Below are positions 44,831 to 56,287 of a DNA stretch of 64,000 nucleotides, piece by piece (the first letter of the stretch is position 1; every line of letters starts with the position of its first letter). The position numbers and the translations under genes were made by a program. The notes under the pieces were generated by a model. The model searched no databases and was not told the DNA's origin. It saw only the letters and a program-made list of their open reading frames with translations. This DNA is from Prorocentrum cordatum (Eukaryota > Sar > Dinophyceae > Prorocentrales > Prorocentraceae), in the NCBI GenBank assembly GCA_963575745.1, contig CAUYUJ010014751.1, positions 62,001 through 126,000 of the forward strand, given 5' to 3'.

Positions 44831-46217
44831 TCATGTAATACCAATACGGATAACACCACTAATACTAACAACAACACTAGTAACCCTGCGAATGCTGATG
44901 CTAGCAATTTCCATACTACTCGTAATAAGAGAAAGAAAGCGGACTCACGGGGAATGAAGACGATTGTGGGCTGAGCTAGGGAGATGAGAAGGAGCAGGGG
45001 CTAAAGGACGGATCCCCAGACGCGTATCGTGACAGCAATGGTCTGGCCCGCACCCCTCTTCGAACGGGACGCTCCCCCCTTGTGGCGACCCACGCCGGGG
45101 TGGTCCTCCATTTCCATACTCTGCTTCCGATTCCATGCTTCCTCCCTCCCTCCCCCCATCCTGCCTCCCTCCTCCTTCCTTTCCCTCTTGGAGACTGCCA
45201 GATGCGAACATTCCTCGTCTTCCTACTCCGCTTCCGCCTCATCCTCCTCGGCCCCATCCTCGTCATCGTCGTGCTCCTCCTCCCTTGCTCTAAATCGGCC
45301 CCATACTCTCCTGGAACACGCTCCGACAAAGACGTCGAGGCGAACCCAACCGTGACGACGGGGCCTCCCCAACAAACTTAAAAAGAGATGATAGACACGT
45401 GACCCCTCCTTCCCTCACCAATCGCACTTTACCCTCCCCAGCAACGACAACTTCCCGCCTCGACGCCGTGGGCCCTGGGATAATGACACCGCGTAAGCGG
45501 GTCAACCTTGAAGGCACTCCCCTCTCGCAACTCCTCGGAAGCCGCCGACGCCATCTTTTGTGTATGGACTCCGCGCCGAGGCCCAACGCGAACCACCAGA
45601 AACTCTTTTCGCCCTTGAACGCCCGCGCTTGGCGTCGCCGCGGTGCCGAGGCGGCGAGAACATGCCGTGCTTCCTCGTCTTGGCGGCGAGTCTGGGGGGC
45701 AAGTGGGAGGGGGCAGGCCTTCTCAGAAGGCGGCGGGGCTTCTCCGAAACTCTCGGGCCCTCCGATAGAAGTGTTCTGCCCTCGGAGACGGCCCAGAAGA
45801 CTTCACAGAAGGCGCCGCGAGGGCCCCCAAGCTCGCCGCCGATCGCCCCCTCGCGGTCTGCTGGGTCCTGGGGGCTGCGGGATTCTGGCGGCGACGCCGC
45901 CCGGCAGCTGCGGCGGCACTCGTGTGCAGCGCTGCTCCCTTCGCCTCCCCCCCTCCTCCCCTCCTCCCCCACCTCTGCATGCTCCCCCTCCTCCCTCCTC
46001 CCCCTCCTCCCTCCTCCCCCCCTCCTCCCTCCTCCCTCCTCCCCCACCTCCTCCTCCCTCCTCCCCCTCCTCCCCCCCCCCCCCCCTCGCAGTGATGAGG
46101 ATGATGGCGAGGGTCACGGATCCATCCGTCAGAACAGGACAGTCAGTGGAAGGGGCCCGCGCGCGGGCCCGGATATGGCCTGTTCGCATGCAAAGAGAGT
46201 GGTTTGGGGCCGAGTGC
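44831..46217. other. no gene recognised; CTCC block
   Basis: CCTCCC-type repeats at 45945-46087. Nothing else supportable. Confidence 0.45.
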
Positions 46218-46335
46218 TCACTGCTTCGGGACGAACAGCATGAGCGCGTCCTGCGACTCGCAGTACTTGTCCCACACGGTCTTGCGCTGCTGGCACGCCA
46301 GCACGTCGAGGCCTCGAAAGGGGGGATGTTCCCCC
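46218..46335 (-). CDS. terminal exon, unknown protein (paralogue of 3212-3343)
   Basis: Ends GLDVLACQQRKTVWDKYC then ESQDALMLFVPKQ-stop. The aligned paralogue at 3212 keeps GLD, ACQ, W, C, S, DA, M, FVP and Q. A pyrimidine-rich stretch separates it from the candidate exon at 46617. Confidence 0.45.
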
Positions 46336-46616
46336 TCTCCCGCTCCTCCTCGAGGGCGGGGGAGAAGGTCAGATGTGGGTTCGAGGAGCGCCTTCGCAGT
46401 TCTCTTGGGGTTCAAGGGTTTCTGAAGCGGCGGCATACCCTTCCTCCTCTCACTTCCTCCCTCCTTCATTTCTCTTCCTCCTCCTCACTTCCTCTCATAT
46501 CCCATCCAACTTTGCACATCCTCCCTCCTGCCTCGCTCTCTCCCTCCATCCCTCCCTCCTACGGCCGACCTCCTCCTCCCTATCCTGCTGCTGCTGCTCC
46601 TCCTCCTGTTCCTCAC

Positions 46617-46840
46617 TTCGCCTTCTGAACTTCTCCTGCTTCTTCTCCATCATCGTTTTGGCTGGAACGGGGCCCCGAGCTCCCGAGCTTCAGCGGGGCG
46701 TTCTCGCGGCAGAGCCGCGATAGGAGCTGATGCCCCCCCTCTTCGACGGCGCTTGCGAATGCGGGGCGAGCCACGCAAGCGCTGCGGCAAAGCTTCAACT
46801 CGTCCGCTGATGGTCGGCTGGTCGGTTGGAACTTCGAACG
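46617..46840 (-). CDS. candidate upstream exon of the gene ending at 46218
   Basis: The minus frame includes PTSRPSADELKLCRSACVAR and HQLLSRLCRENAPLKLG, and ends EEAGEVQKAK next to possible donors (GTGAGG, or GC after CAGAAG). Non-repetitive, plausible coding. Not found at the 3212 paralogue. Confidence 0.35.
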
Positions 46841-47514
46841 CGGAACGCAACGGCCGCCTCTCGTCCGCCGTCCCTCCGTGGGATCTGCCGCCAGGCGCCG
46901 TGGAGGGGATCGGGCGCAGGAGCCCGCCCTCGGGGCGAGGTCGCCCCCCGGCCCGCGGTCGCGGCGCACTGCGGCGCCCCGCGCCCCGGGCCGACGCGGG
47001 GCCGTCGCCTCGGCAGCTCCAGGCCGCGCTCCGCGCCTGCCGTGGCCCAGGAGCCGGTGGGCTCCGCGCCGCCTGGTGCAGCCGAGGAGGTCTTCGGGAA
47101 GGCGGCGGGCCTCCGAAGGGAGGCTAGCCAGGCTATACCTTCTAACGTCCAGGGTTCGCCAGAGGCTGGTTTCCTCCGCAAGCCCTCCGGGAAGGGTTCC
47201 GGGCGTTATTTTCGGAGGGTTTCGGGGGGGTTTTCGTGTTTTGGGGGGGGAATCCCGTCCCTAGCGAACCCTGGGCTTTCGAAGGCCGACCACCAGCCCC
47301 GGACGGCGGTGGACTGCTGGATCAGCAGCTGACTGCGGCGCGCGAGCGCGAGCCGCGAGGTCCAGGCCCCGGAGCTCTCCGTATGATCCCGTGCCAGTGC
47401 GGCGCGCTGCCAGTGGCGCCACGAGTGCTTCCGTCGGGGTTGATTGGAGAGGACGCGCGAGAGGACACAAGACCCTTCCGAAAGTCAAACATTGCCACAG
47501 CAGAGGCCTCCAAG

Positions 47515-47736
47515 ATGGGGTCGGAGTGGATGGGGTCGGAGGATCGCGCCGCATCGCCGATACTTCGGCGATGCATCGGCGATGCATCGGTGATGCACTG
47601 GCGGTGCATCGCCGACGTCGGCGATGCATCGGCGACGTCGACGTGAAGCAAATCGGGCCCCACATCGAGCCGCATCGGCGATGCATCGGCGATGCGGCGC
47701 GATCCTCCGACCCCATCTGCTCGGACCCCATCTAGG
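47515..47736. repeat. GATGCATCGGC palindromic foldback element
   Basis: Outer arms of about 55 bp: GATGGGGTCGGAG and GGATCGCGCCGCATCG on the left, their complements on the right. The interior is a stack of GCATCGGCGATGCATCGG-type palindromes. Relatives at 37963 and 39013. Confidence 0.85.
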
Positions 47737-48124
47737 AGGCCCAAGCATTGACATGTGGAAGGCATAGGTTTGGATGTTCCATCCGGGCCTACTGATGGGG
47801 TCTGGGGTTGATGAGGTTCTGATGGGAAAATTGCCATGGGTTTTTGATGCCTTGAATTTCGCGCCCAAGGAGAACGAATATTCCTTGATGAGCTGTTTCT
47901 TTCCCGCCGATACGTGACGACAAATCGTTGATGGGTTTTGATGGCCCTTGAAATCGGGCGTCGGGAATCGAGAAATGCCCGATGACCGCTCTGAGCCTGA
48001 ACCGCATCGCACGAGAATGTGATCAGTGCTCTCCTGCGCACCGGAGCGATCGGACCGACGATGGCAGCTCGTGCAAGCCACATCCGTCTTTTCCCCCATA
48101 CTCTTCCTGCTCCCCCCGTTTCTA
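47737..48124. other. no gene recognised
   Basis: The minus frame has CxxC...HILVRC, mentioned under rejected items. Repeated TTGATG words near 47806-47940. Confidence 0.4.
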
Positions 48125-48286
48125 GGGGGGAAACAAACCTACCTCGCTTTTGACCACCCTCGCTTCCAAGAGATACCAAACGATGCCAAATTGCAGCCTG
48201 TACTGGTCAGGCCGCTTGACGAGGAGGCGCATGGTATGGCTTGGTTTTGCCTGGAAGCGAAAGCGGGGTAGGTAATTAACGCTCTG
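48125..48286. repeat. dispersed repeat R4, copy 2
   Basis: Same orientation as copy 1 at 27722, about 95% identical by eye. Confidence 0.8.
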
Positions 48287-48459
48287 AGTTTCGGTTGTAC
48301 ATCCCCCCATCGCCCACCTCTCCCCCTCCCCCTCGCCCTCGCCCTCGCCCCCCTCGCCCTCCCTGCCCCAGCGATGCCCCGCGAGCCAGCGCCCGCCGGG
48401 CGCCGTGCGCGGCTGCCGTCTCCCGGGGAGGCCGCGCGCGAGGCAGCCTCCTGGCGGCG

Positions 48460-48870
48460 GGGCCGCTCGGCGGCCCGTCGCAGCCGCACGCGACATCGAC
48501 GCCGCCCAGGCGTGCGCGCCCGCCGCGCGATCTGCGGCGATCTGAGGCGGCCTGCCCGTGGGGCAGCTCGGTGGACGCGCGGCGCATCCGCGGCGGGGCT
48601 GCTCGGCGGCCCATCGCAGCCGAACGCGACATCGACTTCGCCCAGGCGTGCGCGCCCGCCGCGCGATCGGCGGCGATCTCGCCATCGCTCGGACGTCCAT
48701 TCCCTGTATTTTTTTTCGGTTTCGTGCGTGTTTTTTTTTCGCCGAATGCTCAAGGATGCTCCTCGATGGCCCTCGCCGAAGAAAAAGCGCACACGTCCGA
48801 GCGATGCCAGGCGATCTGAGGTGGCTTGCCCATGGGGCAGCTCAATGGACGCGGCGCATCCGCGGCGGTG
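48460..48870. repeat. tandem duplication (about 137-bp unit) with MITE in second unit
   Basis: Unit 1 (about 48460-48596) and unit 2 (48597-48679 plus 48810-48870) align through GCGACATCGAC, CCAGGCGTGCGCGCCCGCCG and GGCGATCTGAGG. Unit 2 is interrupted by the M2 element. Confidence 0.85.
48680..48809. mobile_element. TIR element family M2, copy 2, with 8-bp target duplication
   Basis: 130 bp. Ends CGCCATCGCTCGGACGT and ACGTCCGAGCGATGCCA. Flanked by GGCGATCT at 48672-48679 and 48810-48817. The matching empty site, with a single GGCGATCT, is at 48536-48543 in the neighbouring tandem unit. No ORF. Confidence 0.9.
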
Positions 48871-49407
48871 CTGCCCGCCCGTTCCGCAGAGGCGCTGACC
48901 GATGCGAGGGCCGCGGCCGGCCCAACACGAACTTCGAGGAGCCCTGCGACTGGCCTGACCCCTGACGAGGGCGGGCGCGGCGCGCTCGAGGGCGGATCGG
49001 TGGGCAGCGTGACGGAGCGGGCGTGGGCTGATCCGATGTCAGAATGCCGTCTCGCGAGCGGGCGCAGGGTCGAGAGGTCGGTCGGGCGGCGGACTGGCGC
49101 GGCACGCCATGTCGCTTGGCGCAGTGGATGCGGGGGAACGCGCGGCAGCTGTAGACGAATGCTAGTCGAGGTGGTGGCGGGTCGCGGCGGGCGCCAGCGG
49201 GACGCGCGTGCCGCGGAGCGGGGGCCGGCGCGCGGGGAGCGCGGGGCGGAGGGAGGCGCGCGATTCTGGCCGCGCCGCGCGCGGTGGGGAGAAGCTCGGC
49301 GGGATTGCAAGCCTCGCCGCACCTCGGCTTGGTGGTTGCGGGAAGTGGTGGCGCACTCAGGGGTGGCGCATTGGTCGGGCAGTCCTGGGCCAGACTGGCT
49401 GGGTGGT
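48871..49407. other. no gene recognised
   Basis: GC-rich, nothing supportable. Confidence 0.45.
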
Positions 49408-49595
49408 CGATTTTGATTATTTTTGATTGACTTTGATCGATTTTGATAGATTTCGATCGATTTTGATTGTTTTTTTTTCTAATGGAAGTCTCACACTTCT
49501 GCCTGGGTAAGTTCTGATCAATCCTAATCGTTTTTGATCGATTTGCTTAATTCTGATCGTAGTTGATCGATGTTGATGGAATTTGATGGACGAGC
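49408..49595. repeat. AT-rich TTTTGATCGA minisatellite
   Basis: About 16 imperfect 10-12 bp units (TTTTGATTGA, TTTTGATCGA), with a T run near 49471. Strikingly AT-rich in GC-rich surroundings. Confidence 0.85.
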
Positions 49596-50800
49596 TATGG
49601 GGTTGCGATGGCCCGCGCGGGCGCTCGACCGTTCGGGGATGGGGTCCTGATGGGCCGACCGCCCGCGTGGGAAAATGCGCGTGGGGTTCTCATGGGCGCC
49701 GGTGCGGGGCGCGGGCGGTGCCGCCGCGGCCGCCCAGGCGCGCCGCGCCGCGCGGGGGCCTTTCTCGCGCGGGGCCGCACGGCTGCCGCTTGCAACTCGT
49801 GGGGCGCGATTGCCCGCTGCTGCCGGGCACCAGGAGGTGAAGCGTTCCCTCGGCTGCCTGGGGAGCCGAGGTGCCCCGCGCGCGCTCTGGCTTAGCAGCG
49901 CCCCGCGGCGGCGTCGTTCGCCGAGGGGCGCGCGTTGGACAGAATGGGGCGGCGCGCAGCGTCAACGCGCTTCTTGCGCTTTCGGAAGGGGGGCGCGCGC
50001 GCCGCGCCCGTCGGGCGGGAGGGGGCGCGCGCGCGGTGAAGCGCGCCGCACGAGCGCGCGGGCGCGCCTCGAGTTGGGTTCGGCAGATGCGGAGGCCAGC
50101 GGTTGCGCAAACACCGCCCCCGTTGAGGGGGTTGCGACGGGCGCGTGCACCAGGGCCCTTCACGCCGGGACCCTGCATCATGACCATGTTCGGAAGCTCC
50201 GCCACGTCGTCGGCAGTCCAATGGAGGGCCCTTCGCCAGGATCCCCTGGCCCAGCTCGTGCGAAGTGGCCAAGCGAGAAATTTGAAAGGCCCTGCCGAGG
50301 CTGACCCCAGTGACGGGAAACAAAGGTGCTGTCGCCCGCAGTCGCTGGCGCCGTCGACAATCAGAGCCCAGATCGGCCACTGATCTTTTTTCGGGAGGCT
50401 CTTGGATGTCGGTCGCGCGCGCCACCCGGCAGCTGGTTTGCAGGGTGTCCAAGTTCCAAACAGCACTCATCAATGACACGCTTTATCATTCGGCTCCCTT
50501 GGCACCATGTCGGATGACCTCGTCCTCTTGCCGTTCCGATCAGAGTCAGATGACTTTGATCGCCAGATGGCGTCAGGTCCGCGTCCGACAGCGTCGGCCC
50601 ATGGCTAGAGGAGGCGGACGGTTGACGAACTGCGATGGTTTGAAACGGCCCGCGGTCGTCGATCAACACCTCAACTCAGAAATCTCAGGCCCTCCGCGAT
50701 TCGAACAGGGGGGCCTCCTTTGGGATCTGGCTTTCGCCCATCAGAACCCCACCGACCCCAGACGCCCCCAGTAGGCTTGGAGGGAACATCCAAGCTTGGG
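49596..50800. other. no gene recognised
   Basis: GC-rich to about 50150, then mixed. Nothing supportable. Confidence 0.4.
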
Positions 50801-51023
50801 CGCCCGAACTATCCGGGGAAACTCGGGTCCGGGGTAAGTCGGGTTCGGAATCCCGAAAAACCAACCCGAGTTAGCCCTGACCCGAGCTACCCCTGATGAT
50901 TCGGGGCTCTGGACGCCCGAACTATCGGGGGTAAGTCGGGTCCGGGGTAAGTCGGGTTCGGAATCCCGAAAAACGAACCCGAGTTAGCCCTGACCCGAGC
51001 TACCCCTGATGATTCGGGGCTCT
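50801..51023. repeat. tandemly duplicated hairpin, 113-bp period
   Basis: Units 50801-50913 and 50914-51023 are nearly identical. Each is itself an imperfect hairpin: CCCGAACTATC...GTCGGGTTCGG pairs with CGAACCCGAGTTAG...GATTCGGGG. Confidence 0.9.
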
Positions 51024-51660
51024 GACAAGCATAGGTCGCGAAACACAGGACACGAGGGTTCCCTGGATGTGGCAGGGTCGACCTACTCATCCACCTCGAC
51101 AGTACCACTTCCACTGGCGCGGGCACTACACCCTGCGAAATGCTTAAGAAATCATGGGTTAAGAAATTCATAGTCTCAGAACTTGAATAAAGCCCAGAAC
51201 TTCTATTAAAATCCCAAGATTTACATTGAAACGTTAAGAATAATCGAGACTCTGGCCGAAAACTTTAAGTTTTCTTGAGCATCGCCGAAAGTGTACGCCG
51301 AGAGGTCCGAGCCTGGGCTGCGGGCCTGGCGCTGGGCCCGGGGATGCTGGCGGCGCGCGCCAGGGGTACGGGGGAGGGGGGAAGGCTCCAAAGGAGGAGG
51401 AGGAGGAGGGGGGAGGAGGAGAAGGAGGGAGGGGGGAGGAGGAGGAGGAGGAGGAGGAGGAGGAGGAACCCGCTTCTTAGAAAGCTCCGGCCTTATATCT
51501 ACAGATGCGGCCCGCGCCTCCTAAGAAGCAGGGGTGCTGATAAGAAGCCTTCCTCCCTCCCCCTGCCCCCCTCTGCGCGTGGCCGAGAATGGATCTGTTC
51601 TCCAAATAGGCTTGCCGTATAGGTGTCCTAGCTCAGCACAAGTAATTGGTCCGTTGCCCC
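51024..51660. other. spacer with GGA block
   Basis: 51020-51085 resembles 23915-23980. GGA repeats at 51399-51472. No gene. Confidence 0.45.
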
Positions 51661-51679
51661 CCCTTGATGCCCATGCCCC

Positions 51680-51852
51680 CAAATTATGCTTGCTTTTGCG
51701 TGCTTGCTCTTGCACGCTCACTTGCACCTGCTTGCTTGCTCTTGCGTGCTTGCTCTCGCTTGCTTGCTTTTGCTTGCCCTTCCTTGCTTGCACTTGATCG
51801 CTGGCTCTTGCTTGCTTGTTGTTGCTTGCTTGCGCTTGCTTGATTTTGCTCC
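51680..51852. repeat. TTGCTTGC minisatellite
   Basis: Imperfect TTGC/TTGCTTGCT units. A related patch is at 58765-58815. Confidence 0.85.
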
Positions 51853-52325
51853 TCCCGTCCTCCTCCCGTCCTGCTCCCGTCCTCCTTTCGCCCTCCTCCC
51901 ATCCTCCTCTCGTCCTCCTCTCGTACTTTCTATTGGGAGTCAACGCTGGCTGACATGTGGTTCACCACGACTTACTACACGAAGCACTGCTAATGCTTAA
52001 CCGCTGCCACTCCCGCTGGGGCGGGCGCACCACGCCGAGGATTCCGGTCCCGGTCCCTGGCCGTGGGTCCGGCGCTGGACCCGGGAGCGGATGTGTATGC
52101 TCATCTCCCACGGGTTGGGCGAACCGGGGCTCCTGTCAGTTCTCAGCAGACTTTGTGAAGGCACTGCAGATCTCCTTGAGAGACGCTCCCAGTAAAATCT
52201 GCACAAGACTCCCCAACACTTCCAAAACGCCTCAACAACATACCTGGAGGACACCGAAGCATTTTGTATTTTTAAGTCTTACACAGCCTCTCTTGTGGTT
52301 GTTTTCTGAACTATCACTTCTCAAG
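51853..52325. other. no gene recognised
   Basis: Nothing supportable on either strand. Confidence 0.4.
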
Positions 52326-52329
52326 AATA

Positions 52330-52960
52330 ATTACTGTTGATCCCTTTCTGGTGCCCATTGTAATTTTCAATTGGAGTGCCCCCACCAGGGCTCGCACACT
52401 GGTTTTCCCAACCATCCTGTGGTGTTGGGATCTCTTTTCGAAGAGACAGTGCCCTACGTCCTTCCCTTCTCCTTTCCTCCTCCCCCTCCCTCCCGCCCCC
52501 CCTGCCTCTGTCCTCTGCAGGTCTCTGTTTTTGCACGCCCCTCAAACGTTCCGCAACCCCACAAAGAGCGCCACCGAAGGCCCCGATGGGAGGGTCCACA
52601 TGCGGCTCCCCGCCCACTGCATGTCAATGTCGGCGCACCCCTCACACGATCCGCCGCCCCATAGCGAGCTCCAACTACGGTTCCAGTGGCAGGGTCCACA
52701 TTCGGCTCCCCGCCCACCGAATGTTCATGTCGGCACTCCTCACACGCGAAGGTATACCTCCAAGAAATACGATCGACGACCAGGGCGGTATCGAGGGTTT
52801 GGGATATACGTGTTGAATGGCACTCGAGCAGGTGAGAGCGAACAGTCTTTAACTTATTGCTCTTGAGTTTCCATTTCTGAGAAACAATGTTGATCCCCCC
52901 TTCGGTGACCATTGAGTTTTTGAATCAAAGCGCTCCTCGCGGGGCTCGCGCCTTCTTTCT
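52330..52960. repeat. nested imperfect direct repeats
   Basis: TGTTGATCCC ... CCATTG and GGGCTCGC recur at about 52335 and 52888; CGGCTCCCCGCCCAC recurs at 52603 and 52705. Probably old duplications. Confidence 0.55.
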
Positions 52961-53054
52961 GACTTACAAGAGCAAATCTGGGTCCCCAAACTGTTGCTGG
53001 CCCCCGGTTTACAACAACTGCGGATTCTGCCACAGATTTCCTGACAAATTATTT

Positions 53055-53255
53055 CAAAATCGCGCTCTCGCGCGGGAGTTCCTCACACTTTATGCAGGAA
53101 TCGCGCTCTCGCGTGGGACTTACTCGCAATGTATTCAAACGCCGAGCCCTCGACGCTCAGGAATCGCAATCTCGCTCTGGCTTTTCTCGCGATTCACTTG
53201 GGAATCGCGCTATCGCTCGAGACTTTCTCGCGATTCATGCAGTACTCACTGGGGA
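53055..53255. repeat. GGAATCGCGCTCTCGC tandem-like repeat
   Basis: About five imperfect units with TCGCGCT/ATCGC and TTTCTCGCGATTCA. Confidence 0.65.
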
Positions 53256-56200
53256 TGCGCGTTCACGCCGCCAGCGCGTCATCCATATGTTTCGGGGACG
53301 CCGTCCCCGAAGGCTGGCGACGAAGTCTCAGAAGGCTTCCGAAGGGCCCTCGAAAGCCCCGAGGGAGCCGCAAGGGCTTCCAAGGGACGCGCCTGAGAAG
53401 GAGGAGGAAAAGAGGAGAAGGGAGAAGAGGAGGAGGCAGAGGAAGGGAAAGAGGACGAGGAGGAGAATGAGGAGAGGAAAGATTATGAGGAAGAGGAGAA
53501 AAGAGGAGGAGGGGGAGCTGGAGAGCAACCGCCTCCTTCTTGATCCCCCTCCGCTGTCCCGTCTGCGTCATGGCATTCGCCTTCGCCCCTTGGCCTTCAC
53601 TGCGCTCGCGCCTGCATGCTCGTTGTCATCTCCTGGTTGCTATGGTGCACTTGCTTTGAAATGCGCCGTTACTTGTTGTGATGTATGATCACCGTTCCGC
53701 TCTTCCCTCTCCCTCTCCCTCTCCCTCCCCTTCTGCACCTCGCTGTTATGATTCCCCTCTCCCTGTCCCTCTTCTGCTCGTGCTCGTCCCACGTCGCAGT
53801 CTCCGCTTTGGGCCCGCTGACTGACGTCGGCAAGCGGCGGGGGATGTCAATGACGACGCGATGATGCGGTGATGACAATGGCACGTATGACCGATGATCT
53901 GCGGATCCAAACGTGGCGTACACAATAGGTTGTCAAACTGTCGGGCCGACGTGCGAGCGATCCGACGGCAAGGACCTAGCAGCAAGCCGCGTCCGATATG
54001 ACTCTGACGTGGACGCACCCACATTCCACTGCGAATCGAAAGAACGAGAAACTCGCTGCAAACTAGACCTGAAAACCTAGACGGCCCCACTACACTAATA
54101 TGGCACTACGCGGTTGTCCATCTGCGCCGATGCGCGCGGGGCCGGGGCGTAGAGGTACGGGATGTCTCTGCGGGCGAGCCTTTTGAGCACCTTCTCGTAG
54201 TGGTAGGTCGAAGGTTTCTCATTGCACAACAGCCCGAGCTTGCCGACGCTCCCCACCCTCTCGTCCAAGGACCGAACGGGTGGAGGATACCGAGGAGGGG
54301 ATGGCAGCAACGTGGAGGAGAGAGATATGATGATGAGGAAGAAGCGGAAGAATAAGAAGGAGGACGAAGAAATGTGAGAAGGACCTGCACCGATTCCAAG
54401 CCCCGCAACGACTGCAGACCATGATGTTGCCTGGGGGGAGGGGGGGGGGGCCTGGGGGACGCTGGCTCATTCTGGCTAGAGGCCCGATGCGAATCCAGCC
54501 CTGGCAACGACGGCCCAAACACAGAAATGCTCGTCGCTCAACCGCGGGTTCAAACCCGATGCGAATCCAGCCGCGGCGGCAACGTCGGCAAGCGGCCCCG
54601 AAAGGCGAAACGTTCACCCCCCGAACGCCTCCAGGAGAGCTTTCGTTTGGGACGCCCCACAAGAGATGCGTGGCGTGCACGAACCGCGAGCGCGGGGACA
54701 TCTGTCCTCCCCCCTTCTGCCATGCGCCAGGGATCCGAGCGAAGAACCCAGGGATGTCGATGACCTCGTCCTCGGGCATGGAGAATGGGGAGGAGGTGGG
54801 GGGATCGCGGCAAAGTGGCTGAGACACCTTCTCGGCCACTTCAGGAAGGGGGGGGGCGATGACGAGGAGAAGGGGCTTTTCATGAGGGCCCCGAGATCTT
54901 TTGGAACCGAGCCTTTGAAAACTTGAACAATCTTAAATCCCACGCACGGCCTTCTTGGATTCATTTGAATTTCTCTCAACGCTGGCCCGGGCGGCAGGAC
55001 GGCCGCGGGGGGGTGGGTGAGAACGGAAAGGAGGGAGCTGGGGAGTGGAGGAGGGGAAGAAAGAAGAAGAGAAGGAGGGTTCCAAGAGGGTTCCAAGAGA
55101 GCAAAAACAGACAGATCACTGATCTATCTGGTTTTGAGGCCCTCCAGAGCTCCCAAGAGGCCTCCCAAAGGAGAGGAGGAGGAGGAGGAGGAGGAGGAGG
55201 AGGAGGAGTGGGAGGAGGAGAGAGGAGGTGGAGGAGAATGAGGAGGGGGAGGAGGAGGAGGAGGAGGAGGAGGAGGAGGAGGAGAAGCGGTCATCGGAAT
55301 CGTCGTAGGCGTCGCCCAAAGAGCCGCCCTGCATTTTCAGCCTGTACGGCTGGGGCGGACGCGCCACGGGGCTGGACATGAGAATGAGTGACTGACGGGT
55401 AGTCTCTGAATTCTGTATCGGCGACTCGGGTCTGCAAGTCCGACCTGGCTGCACAAAAGGCTGGGGCGACGGCAATGATGGCGAATTGCGAGGACGTTTA
55501 AGACGATCGTTGACGGCCCGCGTGGCCGATGGACAGTGACCCCATCATGGGCCATTGGGCCCAAGGGATATATGAACAAGTTGGCGGAGTCCGAACCCAA
55601 CCCAGCACAAAATATGGTGATGATGATGGTGATGATGAGGAGGGTGAAACCGAGAAAAGGCGGGAGCTGTCTTGGGGCCATTGTGGGGTATATTGAGGCT
55701 GCGTGTTTGATCTATTCTTGGCTCTGATCTCTAGAACTTAACTGGCTAGTGGATGGCTCCTGACTCTTCTGGGGCCATTGCCGCGGCGGGGTGTCGCCCG
55801 CGACGGCATTAACGGCACGTGGTATACAACCTAGAGAAGCTCTCGAGTAGCAGCTGCTGCTCTGACGTCCACGGCAAAAACCACAATGCCTCTCGGTCGA
55901 GCGCGGCGACTAGACACAGTCGCTATATACACTGCTGCACGGCAAAAACACAAAATCAAAAGATTGAATGTCGAACGCCACTCAACGCACCAGGATTGCG
56001 AGGAACCACAGCCTAGTATTTGCACAGCCCGGGACTCGGCGATATATCCCTTCTTCACGTTCCTCCTCCTCCTCCTTCTCCTCCTTCTTCCTCCTGCCTC
56101 TCCTCCGTCCTCTCCTTCCTTATGTTCCTCCTCCTCCTCTTCCTCCTCTCCCCTGCTGCCCCTCCTCCCCCTGCTCCTTCATGCCCTCCTCCTACTCCCT

Positions 56201-56287
56201 CTACTTCCGACACCTACCCCTCGTCCCTCTCCTCATCCTCCTCCCTGATCCCTCCTCCGAGCCTGGCTCAGACGAACGCAGTGCAGC
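53256..56287. other. gene-poor spacer with GGA/TCC blocks
   Basis: GGA-rich at 53398-53520 and 55165-55290, TCC-rich at 56063-56270. CGATGCGAATCCAGCC occurs twice (near 54486 and 54557). No frame with a recognisable domain. Confidence 0.45.

Noticed and set aside
47980-48099. Possible zinc-binding motif (CTSCHRRSDRSG...HILVRC) like the tail of non-LTR RTs
   Set aside because: Only one short motif, no RT domain beside it; could be chance.
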